A DNA stretch of 64,000 nucleotides, from the NCBI GenBank assembly GCA_003612585.1, contig RAZH01000005.1:180201-244200 (forward strand). Reading direction: 5' to 3'. The stretch comes from a bacterium 1XD42-54 (GTDB lineage Bacteria > Bacillota > Clostridia > Lachnospirales > Lachnospiraceae). Below the pieces are notes generated by a model. That model did not search any database. It saw only the letters and a program-made list of their open reading frames with translations, and was not told the DNA's origin. Within the stretch, counting starts at the first letter, position 1; each line of letters opens with the position of its first letter. Shown here one piece after another: positions 25,968 through 35,890 of this stretch. The translations under genes were made by a program, and so were the position numbers.

Positions 25968-25998
25968 TTGACTATTGTGTTACCCCATACTTTATCAT
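25968..25998 (+). promoter_or_regulatory. MerR-type promoter with 19-base spacer before the MATE gene
   Basis: TTGACT (25968-25973) and TATCAT (25993-25998) are 19 bases apart rather than 17. Overlong spacers are the hallmark of MerR-activated promoters, and a MerR gene lies on the other side. The dyad between the boxes is weak by eye. Confidence 0.6.
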
Positions 25999-26115
25999 AC
26001 CCTTTGTCCCTTTGACAACCCTGCCCCATCCCCATTGCCAACCCCCCGTTTATGTGGAGGTTCTCGCAGGGCGTCCCGCCAACACATTTCACACCAAATC
26101 CAAAAAGGAGGTTTT

Positions 26116-27456
26116 ATGTCAAATAATTCAATTGCACAGGATTTTCGTTTTCCATCCCTCCTGCGCTTTGCATTCCCTACCATTATCATGATGGTTTTCA
26201 TGTCCCTTTATACCATTGTTGACGGCATTTTTATTTCCCGTTTCGTTGGCAGTAACGCACTCTCCTCTGTGAATATTGTGTATCCGTTTTTAAGCCTTGT
26301 GATCGCCTGCGGCGTCATGCTGTCCACAGGAGGAAGCGCGCTCACAGCCAAACGGCTCGGGGAGGGAGCTGACCGTGAGGCAAAAGAAATTTTTTCCATG
26401 CTTTTACTGGCCACTTTCCTTTTAGGAGTCCTGCTGCTGCTTGGCGGCAAACTGTTTCTGCGCCCGCTGATCCTCCTGCTCGGCTCTACAGATCTTCTGT
26501 ATCAAGACTGTGCATCCTACCTGGAAATATCCCTCTACTTTGCCCCGGCCTGTGTTTTGCAGCTCTTTTTTCAGACCTTTTTTGTCACAGCAGGGCAGCC
26601 TGGCCTTGGCCTTGCTCTGACCGCAGCAGGCGGAATCGCGAACATGATTCTCGATTATATTTTTATGGGGCCACTGGGACTCGGCGTCTCGGGCGCCGCG
26701 CTTGCCACCGGACTTGGCCAGTCAGTTCCCGCCATTGCCGGGCTTCTTTATTTTACACTTGTCCGGAAAAACCTGCTGTACATTGTGAAGCCGCGATTTT
26801 ATCCGGGAGCACTGTTGAAAAGCGTTTTCAATGGCTCATCCGAAATGGTGACAAATGTTTCAAACGCTGTGGTCACTTACCTTTTCAATCTTGTTATGCT
26901 CCGTTTTCTCGGAGAACCTGGCGTAGCTGCCATTACGATTGTCCTGTACAGCCAGTTCCTGTTTAATGCGCTTTACATGGGGTTTTCGATGGGAGTCTCG
27001 CCTGTCATCAGCTACAATTACGGAAGGAAAAACATTTCTCTCCTGCGGCGCGTGACAAAAATCTGTTTTGCGTTCACCATCGTTTCCTCTGCCCTTATTA
27101 CTGCGACGGCACTCGCCGCCACACCCGCCATTGTCGGAATTTTTACTCCTCCGCAGACAGAGACGTATGCAATTGCAAAAACAGGATTTTTTATCTTCTC
27201 TTTTAATTATATGTTTGCGGGCCTGAATATTTTTTCATCCGCACTCTTTACTGCCCTCAATAACGGGATCATATCCGCCGTCATCTCCTTTTTGCGGACC
27301 TTTGTTTTTATCGCAGTGAGCATCCTGCTCCTCCCGCAGCTCCTCGGCGTGACAGGCGTATGGCTTTCTGTACCGGCCGCAGAGTTTGCCACACTGTTTT
27401 TATCGCTGTATCTGGTACAAAAATACAGGGGACGTTATTTCCGGACACCAGCCTGA
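26116..27456 (+). CDS. MATE-family multidrug/cation antiporter
   Basis: I chose ATG 26116 (MSNNSIAQDFRFPSLLRFAFP) behind AAGGAGG, giving 446 residues with twelve predicted helices in two repeats. MATE signatures include MVFMSLYTIVDGIFISRFVGSNALSSVNI at the first helix pair, GGSALTAKRLGEGADREAKE, and GMGVSPVISYNYGRKN-like text in the second half (here FSMGVSPVISYNYGRKNIS). It should export organic cations or drugs in exchange for Na+ or H+ at the cell membrane. Control by the divergent MerR-type protein is likely. Confidence 0.92.
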   Translation: MSNNSIAQDFRFPSLLRFAFPTIIMMVFMSLYTIVDGIFISRFVGSNALSSVNIVYPFLSLVIACGVMLSTGGSALTAKRLGEGADREAKEIFSMLLLATFLLGVLLLLGGKLFLRPLILLLGSTDLLYQDCASYLEISLYFAPACVLQLFFQTFFVTAGQPGLGLALTAAGGIANMILDYIFMGPLGLGVSGAALATGLGQSVPAIAGLLYFTLVRKNLLYIVKPRFYPGALLKSVFNGSSEMVTNVSNAVVTYLFNLVMLRFLGEPGVAAITIVLYSQFLFNALYMGFSMGVSPVISYNYGRKNISLLRRVTKICFAFTIVSSALITATALAATPAIVGIFTPPQTETYAIAKTGFFIFSFNYMFAGLNIFSSALFTALNNGIISAVISFLRTFVFIAVSILLLPQLLGVTGVWLSVPAAEFATLFLSLYLVQKYRGRYFRTPA

Positions 27457-27552
27457 TATTTTTCTCTACCATTTATTTTGCGCCTCAAGTGCAATGTCTC
27501 ATGCTCTGGTTTGAAAAAACAAAGACTGAGGTCCTCTCGTCTCTTCCAAATA

Positions 27553-27627
27553 AAAAACAGCTGCAAAATAAAAATAATACAGCCGGGTGAACCCCGGCCG
27601 TAAAAAATTTATTTTGCAGCTGTTTTT
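27553..27627. terminator. Bidirectional terminator between convergent genes
   Basis: Perfect 20-base arms (27553-27572 and 27608-27627), built around CAGCTGCAAAATAAA, enclose an inner GCCGGG/CCCGGC hairpin. A- and T-rich ends suit termination in both directions, between the MATE gene and xpt. Confidence 0.8.
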
Positions 27628-27638
27628 CAAAGCATTGC

Positions 27639-28217
27639 TTATTCTCGGAACATAATTTCTCCCGTTTTTTCATCCATTCCATCCACAATCGCCAATGACT
27701 CCAGATGGATTCCTTTTGAACGGAGAATCTCGCCTCCCACCTGGAAGCCTTTCTCAATTGCAATCCCGGCTCCCACAAGCTCTGCTCCGGAGGCCTCTAC
27801 TAGGGCGCACAATCCCTCAAGCGCTTTTCCGTTTGCGAGAAAATCATCAATCAAAAGCACTTTATCCCCTTCTCCAAGAAATTCTTTTGACACAATGATA
27901 TCATAGACACGTCCGTGTGTGTAGGATTCTACCTTTGAGGTGTACACGTCGCCAGCAATATTTTTGGTCTGCGTCTTTTTCGCAAAAACCACAGGCACCT
28001 GTAATTCCTCTGCCACCAGACATGCAATACCGATTCCGGATGCCTCAATGGTCAGAATTTTGTTGATTTCTTCTCCGGCAAAACGCTTTTTAAATTCTTT
28101 CCCCATCTCACGAAACAGACTGACATCCATCTGATGGTTCAGGAAGCTGTCTACCTTCAGTACATTGCCTTCTTTGACTTTTCCATATTTGCGGATTTTA
28201 TCCTTTAGTAACTGCAT
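27639..28217 (-). CDS. xpt: Xanthine phosphoribosyltransferase
   Basis: This 192-residue enzyme has the length and motifs of Xpt. The start MQLLKDKIRKYGKV...LKVDSFLNHQMD is typical, as is the PRPP-binding loop VLLIDDFLANGKA (about 123-135). It converts xanthine and PRPP to XMP in purine salvage, in the cytoplasm. GGAGG precedes the ATG. In many Firmicutes xpt follows a purine riboswitch; here only 63 bases separate it from the upstream gene and no such structure is present. It may be expressed from the upstream operon. Confidence 0.93.
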   Translation of the reverse strand: MQLLKDKIRKYGKVKEGNVLKVDSFLNHQMDVSLFREMGKEFKKRFAGEEINKILTIEASGIGIACLVAEELQVPVVFAKKTQTKNIAGDVYTSKVESYTHGRVYDIIVSKEFLGEGDKVLLIDDFLANGKALEGLCALVEASGAELVGAGIAIEKGFQVGGEILRSKGIHLESLAIVDGMDEKTGEIMFRE

Positions 28218-28280
28218 GTTGTGTCCTCCATTTTTATCTTTTGAAAATCGGACGAATCAGGGGCGCTGGCTCCCGGCTGG

Positions 28281-29000
28281 TCAAAAAAGAGTTTCCTGCG
28301 CGATTCGCAGGCGATTTTCAAACTGAGAGTAAAAATCCTCTGACGTATTGTATGGTTTGAAATAAAATAGTTTGAGCAGAAAAACGTTTGCATTTTTTCT
28401 GTCATCGTCACTCATACCATCTGCAAACTTCATTTCTGCATCTTCAAGAAAATAGTGCCAGTCGTTTATGTATGTCTCATAACGTGACAACTGCGGTGTG
28501 TCCAGCCATTTTTCCACTTTTACTTTTGTTTTGGCCGGCATGGGGCACTCGTGAATCTGTAAAAAATAACGAAAACTGCGCTTTTCCTTTTCATAATAGC
28601 GGCCAAGCGGAAACAGGCGGCAGATTCCGGGGCGCCATGCATGAATGCTGCAGCGCCCCTCCTCATTTAAAAATGCACAGGCTTCCTCTGTAACCGTACC
28701 TGTCATATCCGTATCAGACATTGCTTTTCCGGTATCGGAAATGCTTTTCATTTTTAGGTTGGGCAGAATGACCCCATCCACGACATTCAGTTCCACTTTA
28801 TTCACCAGCAACTCTTCAAACGTACAGGACAATCCTGCCGTCAGACGATACACATCAAACGGATCGAGAATTACAGATGTTCCCATTCCGCTGCAGCATT
28901 CACAGCAGCCTTTGCAGCCTCCGCAGCCGGCTCTTACCATATCTTTCCGGCTGTATAATCTGCCGTCAGAAATTTCTTCCAAACTTACTTGTCGTTTCAC
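28281..29000 (-). CDS. YkgJ-family cysteine-cluster protein
   Basis: This 239-residue protein starts at GTG 29000 behind CGGAGG. A dense N-terminal Cys block (AGCGGCKGCCECCSGMG) and later CSIHAWRPGICRLFPLG and HECP match the YkgJ/UPF0153 group, thought to bind zinc or an iron-sulfur cluster through eight Cys residues. The reaction is unknown. The gene sits between a cation efflux gene and xpt, all on the minus strand with short gaps, so it is probably co-transcribed. Confidence 0.85.
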   Translation of the reverse strand: MKRQVSLEEISDGRLYSRKDMVRAGCGGCKGCCECCSGMGTSVILDPFDVYRLTAGLSCTFEELLVNKVELNVVDGVILPNLKMKSISDTGKAMSDTDMTGTVTEEACAFLNEEGRCSIHAWRPGICRLFPLGRYYEKEKRSFRYFLQIHECPMPAKTKVKVEKWLDTPQLSRYETYINDWHYFLEDAEMKFADGMSDDDRKNANVFLLKLFYFKPYNTSEDFYSQFENRLRIAQETLF

Positions 29001-29060
29001 TCGCCTGTCCTCCGTTTTCTGGCAGATTACACCCTTTCAAACGCATTGGCCTGCCTTGTT

Positions 29061-29963
29061 TTATGCCGGATTTACATGCACCATAATGTGCTTCACCTGT
29101 TCAAACTGTCCTTCTATCTCATCGTGTACATGCTCCGCAATCCCGTGTGCCTCCCGCAGTGACATGGAACCGTCTGCCCGGATGTCTACGTCTACATAAA
29201 TCCGGCTGCCGAAGGTTCGCGTGCGAAGCAGATCAATCCCCTGAACGCCGCTCTGAATCAGTACAAATTCCCGCAGTTCTTTTTCAAGAGATGGGTCGCA
29301 GGCGGTATCCAGCATCTTATCAATTGCATCTTTAAAGATATCATAAGCCGCTTTTAATATAAAAAGACAGATCACAACGCTTGCTGCCGGGTCCATTACC
29401 TGAAATCCAAGCCGGGCGCCGAGAATACCGATAAATGCACCGATCGAAGAAAGCGAATCCGAACGATGATGCCAGGCATCCGCCATGAGTGCGGGAGATT
29501 TGATCTTTTTCGCATAGAAGCGCGTATACCAGTACATCCATTCTTTTACAAGAACAGACACAACCGCCGCCACAAGAGCAAGTATCCCCGGTACCGCCAG
29601 CTCTCCATAATTTCCTGAACTGATTTTTTCCAGTCCGGATGCCCCTATTTTAAAACCTGTAAGCGCAAGTACGACTGCCAAAAGAATGGCGGCGACGCAT
29701 TCCATTCGCTCATGGCCGTATGGATGCTCTCGGTCTGCTGCTTTGCCTGACATGCGGATTCCGATCATCACAATAATCGTACTGAACACATCGGAAGCCG
29801 AGTGAACTGCATCCGAAAGCATCGCGCCTGAAGAGGCCAGAATTCCAGCGGCCAGCTTACCGGCAGAAAGCAGAACATTCACAACAATGCTGATCTTTGA
29901 TACGCGCATGGCTGTCTGCTCCATGGAGCTGATTTGCCGTTCCTTCATCTGCATCTTCCCCAT
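29061..29963 (-). CDS. Cation diffusion facilitator (metal exporter)
   Basis: This 300-residue protein has six helices and a cytoplasmic C-terminal domain. Metal-site residues are visible in the second helix (SDAVHSASD) and fifth helix (DAWHHRSDS), the paired patterns of zinc/iron-type CDF proteins, and in the loop EHPYGHERMECV. The C-terminal domain (about 215-300) has the ferredoxin-like fold with HVHDEIEG and HIMVHVNP. It should export divalent metals such as Zn(II) or Fe(II) in exchange for protons. The YkgJ-like gene follows 60 bases downstream. Confidence 0.92.
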   Translation of the reverse strand: MGKMQMKERQISSMEQTAMRVSKISIVVNVLLSAGKLAAGILASSGAMLSDAVHSASDVFSTIIVMIGIRMSGKAADREHPYGHERMECVAAILLAVVLALTGFKIGASGLEKISSGNYGELAVPGILALVAAVVSVLVKEWMYWYTRFYAKKIKSPALMADAWHHRSDSLSSIGAFIGILGARLGFQVMDPAASVVICLFILKAAYDIFKDAIDKMLDTACDPSLEKELREFVLIQSGVQGIDLLRTRTFGSRIYVDVDIRADGSMSLREAHGIAEHVHDEIEGQFEQVKHIMVHVNPA

Positions 29964-30012
29964 TCAAAAATCCTCCCTTTATGCTATGCCGTATGTTCCG
30001 GCATGTGCATCT

Positions 30013-31419
30013 TTACGCCTCTTTTAAGAAAGCCTCATAGCCCTTCTCTGCCTCATAAACGTCGGCCTTGCTTGTCACCTCCATCGGTGCGTGCATATTC
30101 ATCACTGCAACGCCACTGTCGATCACCTGCATTCCGTACAGAGCTGAAATATAAGCAATGGTTCCGCCTCCCCCGACGTCCACTTTTCCAAGCTCTGCGG
30201 TCTGATATGCCACGTGATGCTTCTCCAGCGCTGCCCGCACTGCTGCGACATATTCCGCATTTGCGTCATTACTTCCGCTTTTGCCGCGGGAACCCGTGTA
30301 TTTGCAAAGGACCATTCCTTTTCCGAAATAAGCGCTGTTTCGCTTTTCAAAATACGACGCATAAAGCGGATCATACGCTGCGCTCACATCTGAAGAAAGC
30401 ATACGGCTGCGGCTTAAACACCGGCGCAGCTCGAGTTCACTGTATTCGCCTGCACAGTTCATCAGCTCTGCCACCGTATTTTCAAAGAACCGCGACTGCA
30501 TTCCGGTTGCGCCTACGCTTCCGATCTCCTCCTTGTCAACCAGCAGGCAGCAGCATGTATATTCCTGTGTGCCTGCTGCAAGCAGTGCCTCCATAGACGT
30601 GTAAGCACAGACACGATCATCCTGTCCGTAAGCCATAATCATACTGCGGTCAAGGCCGCAATCTCTGGCTTTCCCCACCGGAACAATTTCCAGCTCAGCA
30701 GACAGGAAATCCTCTTCCTCGATTCCGTACTGTTCTTTTAAAATTGCGAGGATATTTGCTTTTACCGCGTCTTTTTCTTTTCCTTTTTCTTTTCCTTCTT
30801 CGTTCCCATCTGCAACCGGGCAGCTTCCGACTAAAAGATCCAGATTTTCACCTTCAATCACCACTCGCGCCTTTTTCTCAAGCTGTTCGCCGGCCAGATG
30901 AATCAGGAGATCCGACACAAATACAACCGGATCATCCTCCTTCTCGCCGATACAGACCTCAAGCACAGACCCGTCTTTTTTCGCCACAACGCCATGAATG
31001 GCAAGCGGAATCGTCACCCACTGATATTTCTTGACTCCGCCATAATAGTGTGTGTCAAGATATGCCAGTTCTGCATCCTCATAAAGCGGATTTGGTTTCA
31101 GATCGAGACGCGGAGAATCAATGTGCGCCCCAAGAATACGCATTCCCTGCGCAAAAGGCTTTTCTCCGATATGAAACAGCGCAATATCCTTTTCCATAAA
31201 TACTGCATATACCTTGTCCCCGGCTGCAAGCGTTTTTCCGGAAGCAACTGCTTCTTCCAGACTGACGTAACCACTTGCTCTGGCAAGCCGTACGGCCGCC
31301 TTCACACACTCACGCTCCGTTTTTCCTGCATCCAGAAAAGCCCTGTAGCGTACAGATAACGCTTCCAGTTCCTCTGTCTGCTCTTTTGTATACGTTCTCC
31401 ACGCATTTTTATGCTCCAT
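30013..31419 (-). CDS. apeA: M18-family aminopeptidase
   Basis: This 468-residue zinc aminopeptidase starts at ATG 31419 behind AGGAGG. M18 metal and catalytic residues are in ILGAHIDSPRLDLKP (His), MAYGQDDRVCAY (Asp), LVDKEEIGSVGATG (catalytic Glu and ligand Glu), LSSDVSAAYDP and MNMHAPMEV (last His). These enzymes are cytoplasmic and remove N-terminal residues, often acidic ones. An insertion rich in E, K and G (GNEEGKEKGKEKD) near residue 208 is a low-complexity loop. It lies downstream of metG and may share its transcript. Confidence 0.92.
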   Translation of the reverse strand: MEHKNAWRTYTKEQTEELEALSVRYRAFLDAGKTERECVKAAVRLARASGYVSLEEAVASGKTLAAGDKVYAVFMEKDIALFHIGEKPFAQGMRILGAHIDSPRLDLKPNPLYEDAELAYLDTHYYGGVKKYQWVTIPLAIHGVVAKKDGSVLEVCIGEKEDDPVVFVSDLLIHLAGEQLEKKARVVIEGENLDLLVGSCPVADGNEEGKEKGKEKDAVKANILAILKEQYGIEEEDFLSAELEIVPVGKARDCGLDRSMIMAYGQDDRVCAYTSMEALLAAGTQEYTCCCLLVDKEEIGSVGATGMQSRFFENTVAELMNCAGEYSELELRRCLSRSRMLSSDVSAAYDPLYASYFEKRNSAYFGKGMVLCKYTGSRGKSGSNDANAEYVAAVRAALEKHHVAYQTAELGKVDVGGGGTIAYISALYGMQVIDSGVAVMNMHAPMEVTSKADVYEAEKGYEAFLKEA

Positions 31420-31515
31420 ATTTTTTACCTCCTATTCTGCCATTCACCTTACCGATTGCAAACTTTTTTCCAGAGTTCATTCGGACTTCCGCTTTCTTTG
31501 CAAGAAGCGGTACGA

Positions 31516-33501
31516 TCAGCAGATCTCTGCCCCGGACGGCATCTCTTTTTCCGGTTTCATCAGCGCCAGATTGCCGCTTGCATCCTCTGCGCACAGCAGC
31601 ATTCCCTCGGAAAGCACACCGGCCAGCTTCGCCGGCTTCAGATTTACAAGAACCATAACCTTCTTGCCCACCATTTCCTCCGGTGTGTAATGCGCTTTAA
31701 TTCCTGATACAATCTGTTTTATCTGGCTTCCAATCTTTACCTGTGAACAGAGCAGCTTCTTCGACTTCTTCACTGCTTCACACGCAATAATTTCACCTAC
31801 CTGGAACTGCAGCTTTTCAAAATCGTCAAACGAAATTTCCGGCTTCGCCTCAACATCAATCACACCTGCGTCCTCTTTTTTCGCTGTACCCTGACTGTCC
31901 GCGCTCTGCCCCGCTGCCGCCAACTGTGCCTTCTGAATTTCCTCTGCTTTTGCAAGCACTTCCTTCAGATCGAGACGGGCAAACAAAATCTCCGGTTTAT
32001 CTGTTACCTTTGTACCCGACTCATACAAGCCGTACTGCTTCATCTCTTCCAGAGTGCGTTTCTTTGCATGCAGCTGCTCCAGAATTTTCCCGGAAGTCTC
32101 CGGCATAAAGGATTCCAGCAGCGATGCGCCGATAGCAATACACTCTGTAAGATGATAGAGTACTGTAGCCAGACGGTCCTGCTTGGTCTCATCTTTCGCA
32201 AGCGCCCACGGCATTGTCTCGTCAATGTATTTGTTGCAGCGTTTAAACAGTGTAAAAATTTCGCTGATCGCATCTGCCACACGCAGATCATCCATTTTCT
32301 TCGCTGCATGTTCCGGAACTGCCAGAGCTACTGCTTTCAGCTCCTCATCCACCGGCTCTGCCACGCCGCCATCCCGCACGATTCCCCCGAAATATTTATT
32401 CGTCATGGATATTGTCCGGTTTACCAGATTTCCGAGCGTATTAGCAAGATCGGAATTCAATCGTTCTACCATCAGCTCCCAGGAAATTACACCGTCATTT
32501 TCAAACGGCATCTCATGCAGTACAAAATAACGCACCGCATCCACACCGAATACATCTGCAAGATCATCCGCATAGAGCACATTTCCTTTGGACTTGCTCA
32601 TTTTTCCGTCGCCCTGCAGCAGCCACGGGTGGCCAAATACCTGTTTAGGCAGCGGAAGATCCAGCGCCATCAGGAAAATAGGCCAGTAAATTGTATGGAA
32701 ACGGATAATATCTTTTCCGATCAGATGCAGCTCTGCCGGCCAGTTTTTCCGGAACTGCTCCGTACCTTCCCCGTCACAGTCATAACCGATTCCTGTAATA
32801 TAGTTTGTCAGTGCATCCAGCCACACATACGTCACATGGCGTGGATCAAACGTAACGGGAATTCCCCATTGAAAAGAAGTTCTCGAAACGCACAAATCCT
32901 GCAAGCCCGGAAGCAGGAAATTATTCATCATCTCATTTTTGCGTGATACTGGCTGAATAAATTCCGGATGGGTATTGATGTGCTCAATCAAACGATCCGC
33001 ATACTTGCTCATACGGAAGAAATAAGCCTCTTCTTTTGCCGGTTTCACTTCACGGCCGCAGTCCGGACATTTACCGTCTACCAGCTGCGATTCTGTCCAG
33101 AAGGACTCGCACGGCGTACAATACAGTCCCTCATATGAGCTTTTGTAAATATCGCCCTGATCATACAGCTTTTTAAAAATTTTCTGTACCTGTTTTTCGT
33201 GGTCCTCATCTGTGGTCCGGATGAACTTATCATACGACGTATTCATGAGATCCCAGATCCGTTTGATCTCTCCTGACACGCCGTCCACGAACTCTTTCGG
33301 CGTCACACCTGCCTCCTGTGCCTTCAGCTCAATCTTCTGCCCATGCTCATCCGTTCCGGTCTGGAAAAACACATCGTATCCCTGCTCTCTTCTGAAACGA
33401 GCAATGCTGTCGGCCAGAACAATTTCGTACGTATTTCCGATATGCGGCTTGCCGGAGGTATAGGCAATCGCAGTAGTCATATAAAACTTTGGTTTGTTCA
33501 T
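31516..33501 (-). CDS. metG: Methionyl-tRNA synthetase
   Basis: This 661-residue class I synthetase has the HIGH-type motif PHIGNTYEIVLAD at about 19, the zinc knuckle CTPCESFW...CPDC near 130-150, and KMSKSKGN near 300. The C-terminal 110 residues are the tRNA-binding EMAP/Trbp111-like domain (FEKLQFQVGEIIACEAVKKSKKLL, then VNLKPAKLAGVLSEGMLL). It charges initiator and elongator tRNA(Met). Control by the upstream T-box with an AUG specifier is clear from sequence. Confidence 0.97.
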   Translation of the reverse strand: MNKPKFYMTTAIAYTSGKPHIGNTYEIVLADSIARFRREQGYDVFFQTGTDEHGQKIELKAQEAGVTPKEFVDGVSGEIKRIWDLMNTSYDKFIRTTDEDHEKQVQKIFKKLYDQGDIYKSSYEGLYCTPCESFWTESQLVDGKCPDCGREVKPAKEEAYFFRMSKYADRLIEHINTHPEFIQPVSRKNEMMNNFLLPGLQDLCVSRTSFQWGIPVTFDPRHVTYVWLDALTNYITGIGYDCDGEGTEQFRKNWPAELHLIGKDIIRFHTIYWPIFLMALDLPLPKQVFGHPWLLQGDGKMSKSKGNVLYADDLADVFGVDAVRYFVLHEMPFENDGVISWELMVERLNSDLANTLGNLVNRTISMTNKYFGGIVRDGGVAEPVDEELKAVALAVPEHAAKKMDDLRVADAISEIFTLFKRCNKYIDETMPWALAKDETKQDRLATVLYHLTECIAIGASLLESFMPETSGKILEQLHAKKRTLEEMKQYGLYESGTKVTDKPEILFARLDLKEVLAKAEEIQKAQLAAAGQSADSQGTAKKEDAGVIDVEAKPEISFDDFEKLQFQVGEIIACEAVKKSKKLLCSQVKIGSQIKQIVSGIKAHYTPEEMVGKKVMVLVNLKPAKLAGVLSEGMLLCAEDASGNLALMKPEKEMPSGAEIC

Positions 33502-33592
33502 TTTTTAATGCTCCTTCCTTAAACTAAATCAAAAAATCCCGCATTCCCGAAGGAAACTTCACGTGGTTGCCTGGTTCATTCCTGATGGGAAT

Positions 33593-33880
33593 AAAAAAAC
33601 GCCCCTTCCTTTCTCATTAAATAAGAAGACGAGCGTTCCCGTGTTACCACTTCTTTTCATCTGAGCCTCACGGCACAGACCTTTGCAGGTACGTTAATAC
33701 CCAACCGCTATAACAGGCGGACCTGTCGCAGCCTTACCTTTATTTCCTTCCGGTTCAGCCACGCCCCTCCGAAGCCATTTTCCGTATACATCTGCGCTCT
33801 CCCTCTCAGCAACGGGAGATTCTCTGTACCGTTTCCGCACACGTACTCTCTTCATCACAGGATTTTCTTCCGGCATTTGA
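33593..33880 (-). promoter_or_regulatory. Met-specific T-box leader of metG
   Basis: Read leftward, stem I begins near 33880 and has GATGAAGAGAGTACG (AG-bulge region) and CCGTTGCTGAGAGGGAGA (distal GNUG-type loop). The specifier region reads AAAATGGCTTCGGAG, giving AUG for methionine. The antiterminator core AGTGGTAACACGGGAACGC lies at about 33651-33633. A terminator stem (AACGCTC...GGGGCG) and a T7 run end at 33593. Uncharged tRNA(Met) should stabilise the antiterminator and switch metG on. Confidence 0.92.
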
Positions 33881-33921
33881 CAGCCTCATCTGTCCGTCTG
33901 CCAGATACATTTCTGATTTTT

Positions 33922-33950
33922 AACTTAACACAAGGACCGTTTTCTGTCAA
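33922..33950 (-). promoter_or_regulatory. Promoter of the T-box/metG unit
   Basis: On the minus strand TTGACA (33950-33945) and TAAGTT (33927-33922) are 17 bases apart, placing transcription start about 30 bases before the T-box stem I. Confidence 0.75.
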
Positions 33951-34026
33951 GGCGATGGCATGTTTTTTACATGTTTTCTTATTCTGTGCATAAAATACGA
34001 TAAGAGTATTCATATGGAGCACTCAT

Positions 34027-35856
34027 ATGTCTCAGCTTTCATCAAAACTTCAGACACCTTCTGCTGCCAGCATGGGGACCGCCCAGGCTGCTGCGCCGCA
34101 GAAACACACATCTCACAAAACGCTGTCCGGTTGTCTCATTCTCTTCCTCGGCGCTATTTTGTGTCTCCTGGTCGCACGGCTCTTCGGATTGTCCGTTCCG
34201 ATTCCGTTTCATTCAGAGGACAGAAAATTTCGTAAATTTGCAGAGGAAGTATTTTGCGAAGAGATGAGCGGCAATACCCTCAACAGGCACTATACCATAG
34301 CCCAACCGGATTCCTTCCATATCAAAGAAGGGGAAGTCACACTGGGAAACGGCAGTCTCGAAGCGCGAAAAAAATCGTGTGCTTCCGCAGAAAATTACCT
34401 CAATGCTCTGAAAAAATTTGACTATGAAAAACTTTCTGATGAGCATCAGCTGACTTATGATATTTTTGCAGATTATCTGAATACGCAGCTGCAAGGCGCT
34501 GATTATCTTTTGTACGATGAACCACTCAGCCCGACACTCGGTGTGCAGGCACAGCTGCCAATCCTGCTTGCAGAATACACATTCCGCACAAAGAGAGATA
34601 TTGAAGATTATCTGGCTCTGCTCACACAGATTCCGGATTATTTTTCCTCTATTTTATCGTTTGAACGCGACAAAGCAAACGCAGGCCTTTTCATGAGCCG
34701 TGCCTGTGCTGCGGATGTGATCAGCCAGTGCAACACCTTTATTGCTGATCCAAAGCAAAATTATCTAATCGGGATATTCAACGAAAAAATTGATGAAATC
34801 TCCAACCTGACTTCTGACGAAAAAATTGCTTACAAAAGCCGCAACCAGTCCATCCTCGATGCATATGTGATTCCAGCGTACGAAACCTTAAGCTCCGGGC
34901 TCAGCGCGCTTGCTAATTCCGGAAAAAACGATAAAGGGCTCTCCTACCTTCCGCAGGGCCGTGAGTATTATCGCTATCTGGTACAAAGCACCGTGGGTGA
35001 CAGCAGGGAGATCGAAGCGATTGAAGAAGCAATCAAGAGGCAGATGGTAGCTGACTTTTCTGATATCCAGAAACTCTCTGCGCAAAATGGAGGAATCCTC
35101 ACCCCCTCCGGTACCGGTACGACAGCTTCACCGGCAGCGCTGCTTTCTCAGCTCCGCGAAAAAATCACAGAAGACTTTCCAATGCCCCCGAATGTTTCCT
35201 GTAATATCAAATATGTACATACATCGCTGGAAAACTATCTGAGTCCTGCCTTTTATCTGACTCCGGCTATTGATGACTATGAAAATAATGTCATCTACAT
35301 CAACCGGGCCAGCAATTACGACACGCTCGAACTCTTCACAACATTGGCGCACGAAGGTTATCCGGGTCATCTGTATCAAAACGTATATTTTACTGCACAG
35401 GAACCCGATCTGCTGCGCTGTCTGATGGACACCGGAGGATACACGGAAGGATGGGCGACCTATGTTGAAATGTATTCCTATTCACTGTGGGAAGACGATC
35501 CGGTTTATGCATCCATCTCCCAGAAAAACCGTTCCTTTACACTCGGGCTGGCTTCCCTTTTGGACATCGGAATCCATTACCGCGGCTATTCCCTGGAAGA
35601 GGTCAGCGCCTTTCTGCAAAAACTGGGATTCGGCACAGACACCGCCGCCTCTCTCTACAATAGTATCTTGCAGGCTCCGGCCAACTATCTCAAGTATTAT
35701 GTCGGCTACCTGAATTTCTGTGATCTGCGGGATGCGGTAAGTGCTGCGCAAAAGGATCGTTTTTCTCTGCGGGAATTCCACCGCATGGTACTGGAAACCG
35801 GACCCGCGCCTTTTGATATTCTGCGAAAGCAGCTCCAGAAAACATTGAATTCCTAA
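34027..35856 (+). CDS. Membrane-anchored DUF885-family protein (putative metallopeptidase)
   Basis: This 609-residue protein has a Thr/Ala-rich start, one membrane helix at about 34-55 (LSGCLILFLGAILCLLVARLFG) and a large extracellular DUF885 domain. The zinc-peptidase-like motif is TTLAHEGYPGHLYQN (HExxxxH style), with a later TEGWATYVEMYSYSL supplying the likely Glu ligand. DUF885 proteins are of uncertain activity, though the motif suggests hydrolysis of peptides. GGAG lies seven bases before the chosen ATG. The spmB gene begins 34 bases after its stop, so the two are probably co-transcribed. Confidence 0.85.
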   Translation: MSQLSSKLQTPSAASMGTAQAAAPQKHTSHKTLSGCLILFLGAILCLLVARLFGLSVPIPFHSEDRKFRKFAEEVFCEEMSGNTLNRHYTIAQPDSFHIKEGEVTLGNGSLEARKKSCASAENYLNALKKFDYEKLSDEHQLTYDIFADYLNTQLQGADYLLYDEPLSPTLGVQAQLPILLAEYTFRTKRDIEDYLALLTQIPDYFSSILSFERDKANAGLFMSRACAADVISQCNTFIADPKQNYLIGIFNEKIDEISNLTSDEKIAYKSRNQSILDAYVIPAYETLSSGLSALANSGKNDKGLSYLPQGREYYRYLVQSTVGDSREIEAIEEAIKRQMVADFSDIQKLSAQNGGILTPSGTGTTASPAALLSQLREKITEDFPMPPNVSCNIKYVHTSLENYLSPAFYLTPAIDDYENNVIYINRASNYDTLELFTTLAHEGYPGHLYQNVYFTAQEPDLLRCLMDTGGYTEGWATYVEMYSYSLWEDDPVYASISQKNRSFTLGLASLLDIGIHYRGYSLEEVSAFLQKLGFGTDTAASLYNSILQAPANYLKYYVGYLNFCDLRDAVSAAQKDRFSLREFHRMVLETGPAPFDILRKQLQKTLNS

Positions 35857-35890
35857 ATCAGTCCCCGCAGACCACGGGGCAGGAGGTCTC

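Noticed and set aside
28205..28290. Possible purine riboswitch before xpt
   Set aside because: Only 63 bases separate xpt from the upstream gene and no three-way junction elements can be found.
33694..33876. A 60-codon frame in the metG leader
   Set aside because: It lies wholly within the T-box RNA, whose structural motifs explain the sequence.
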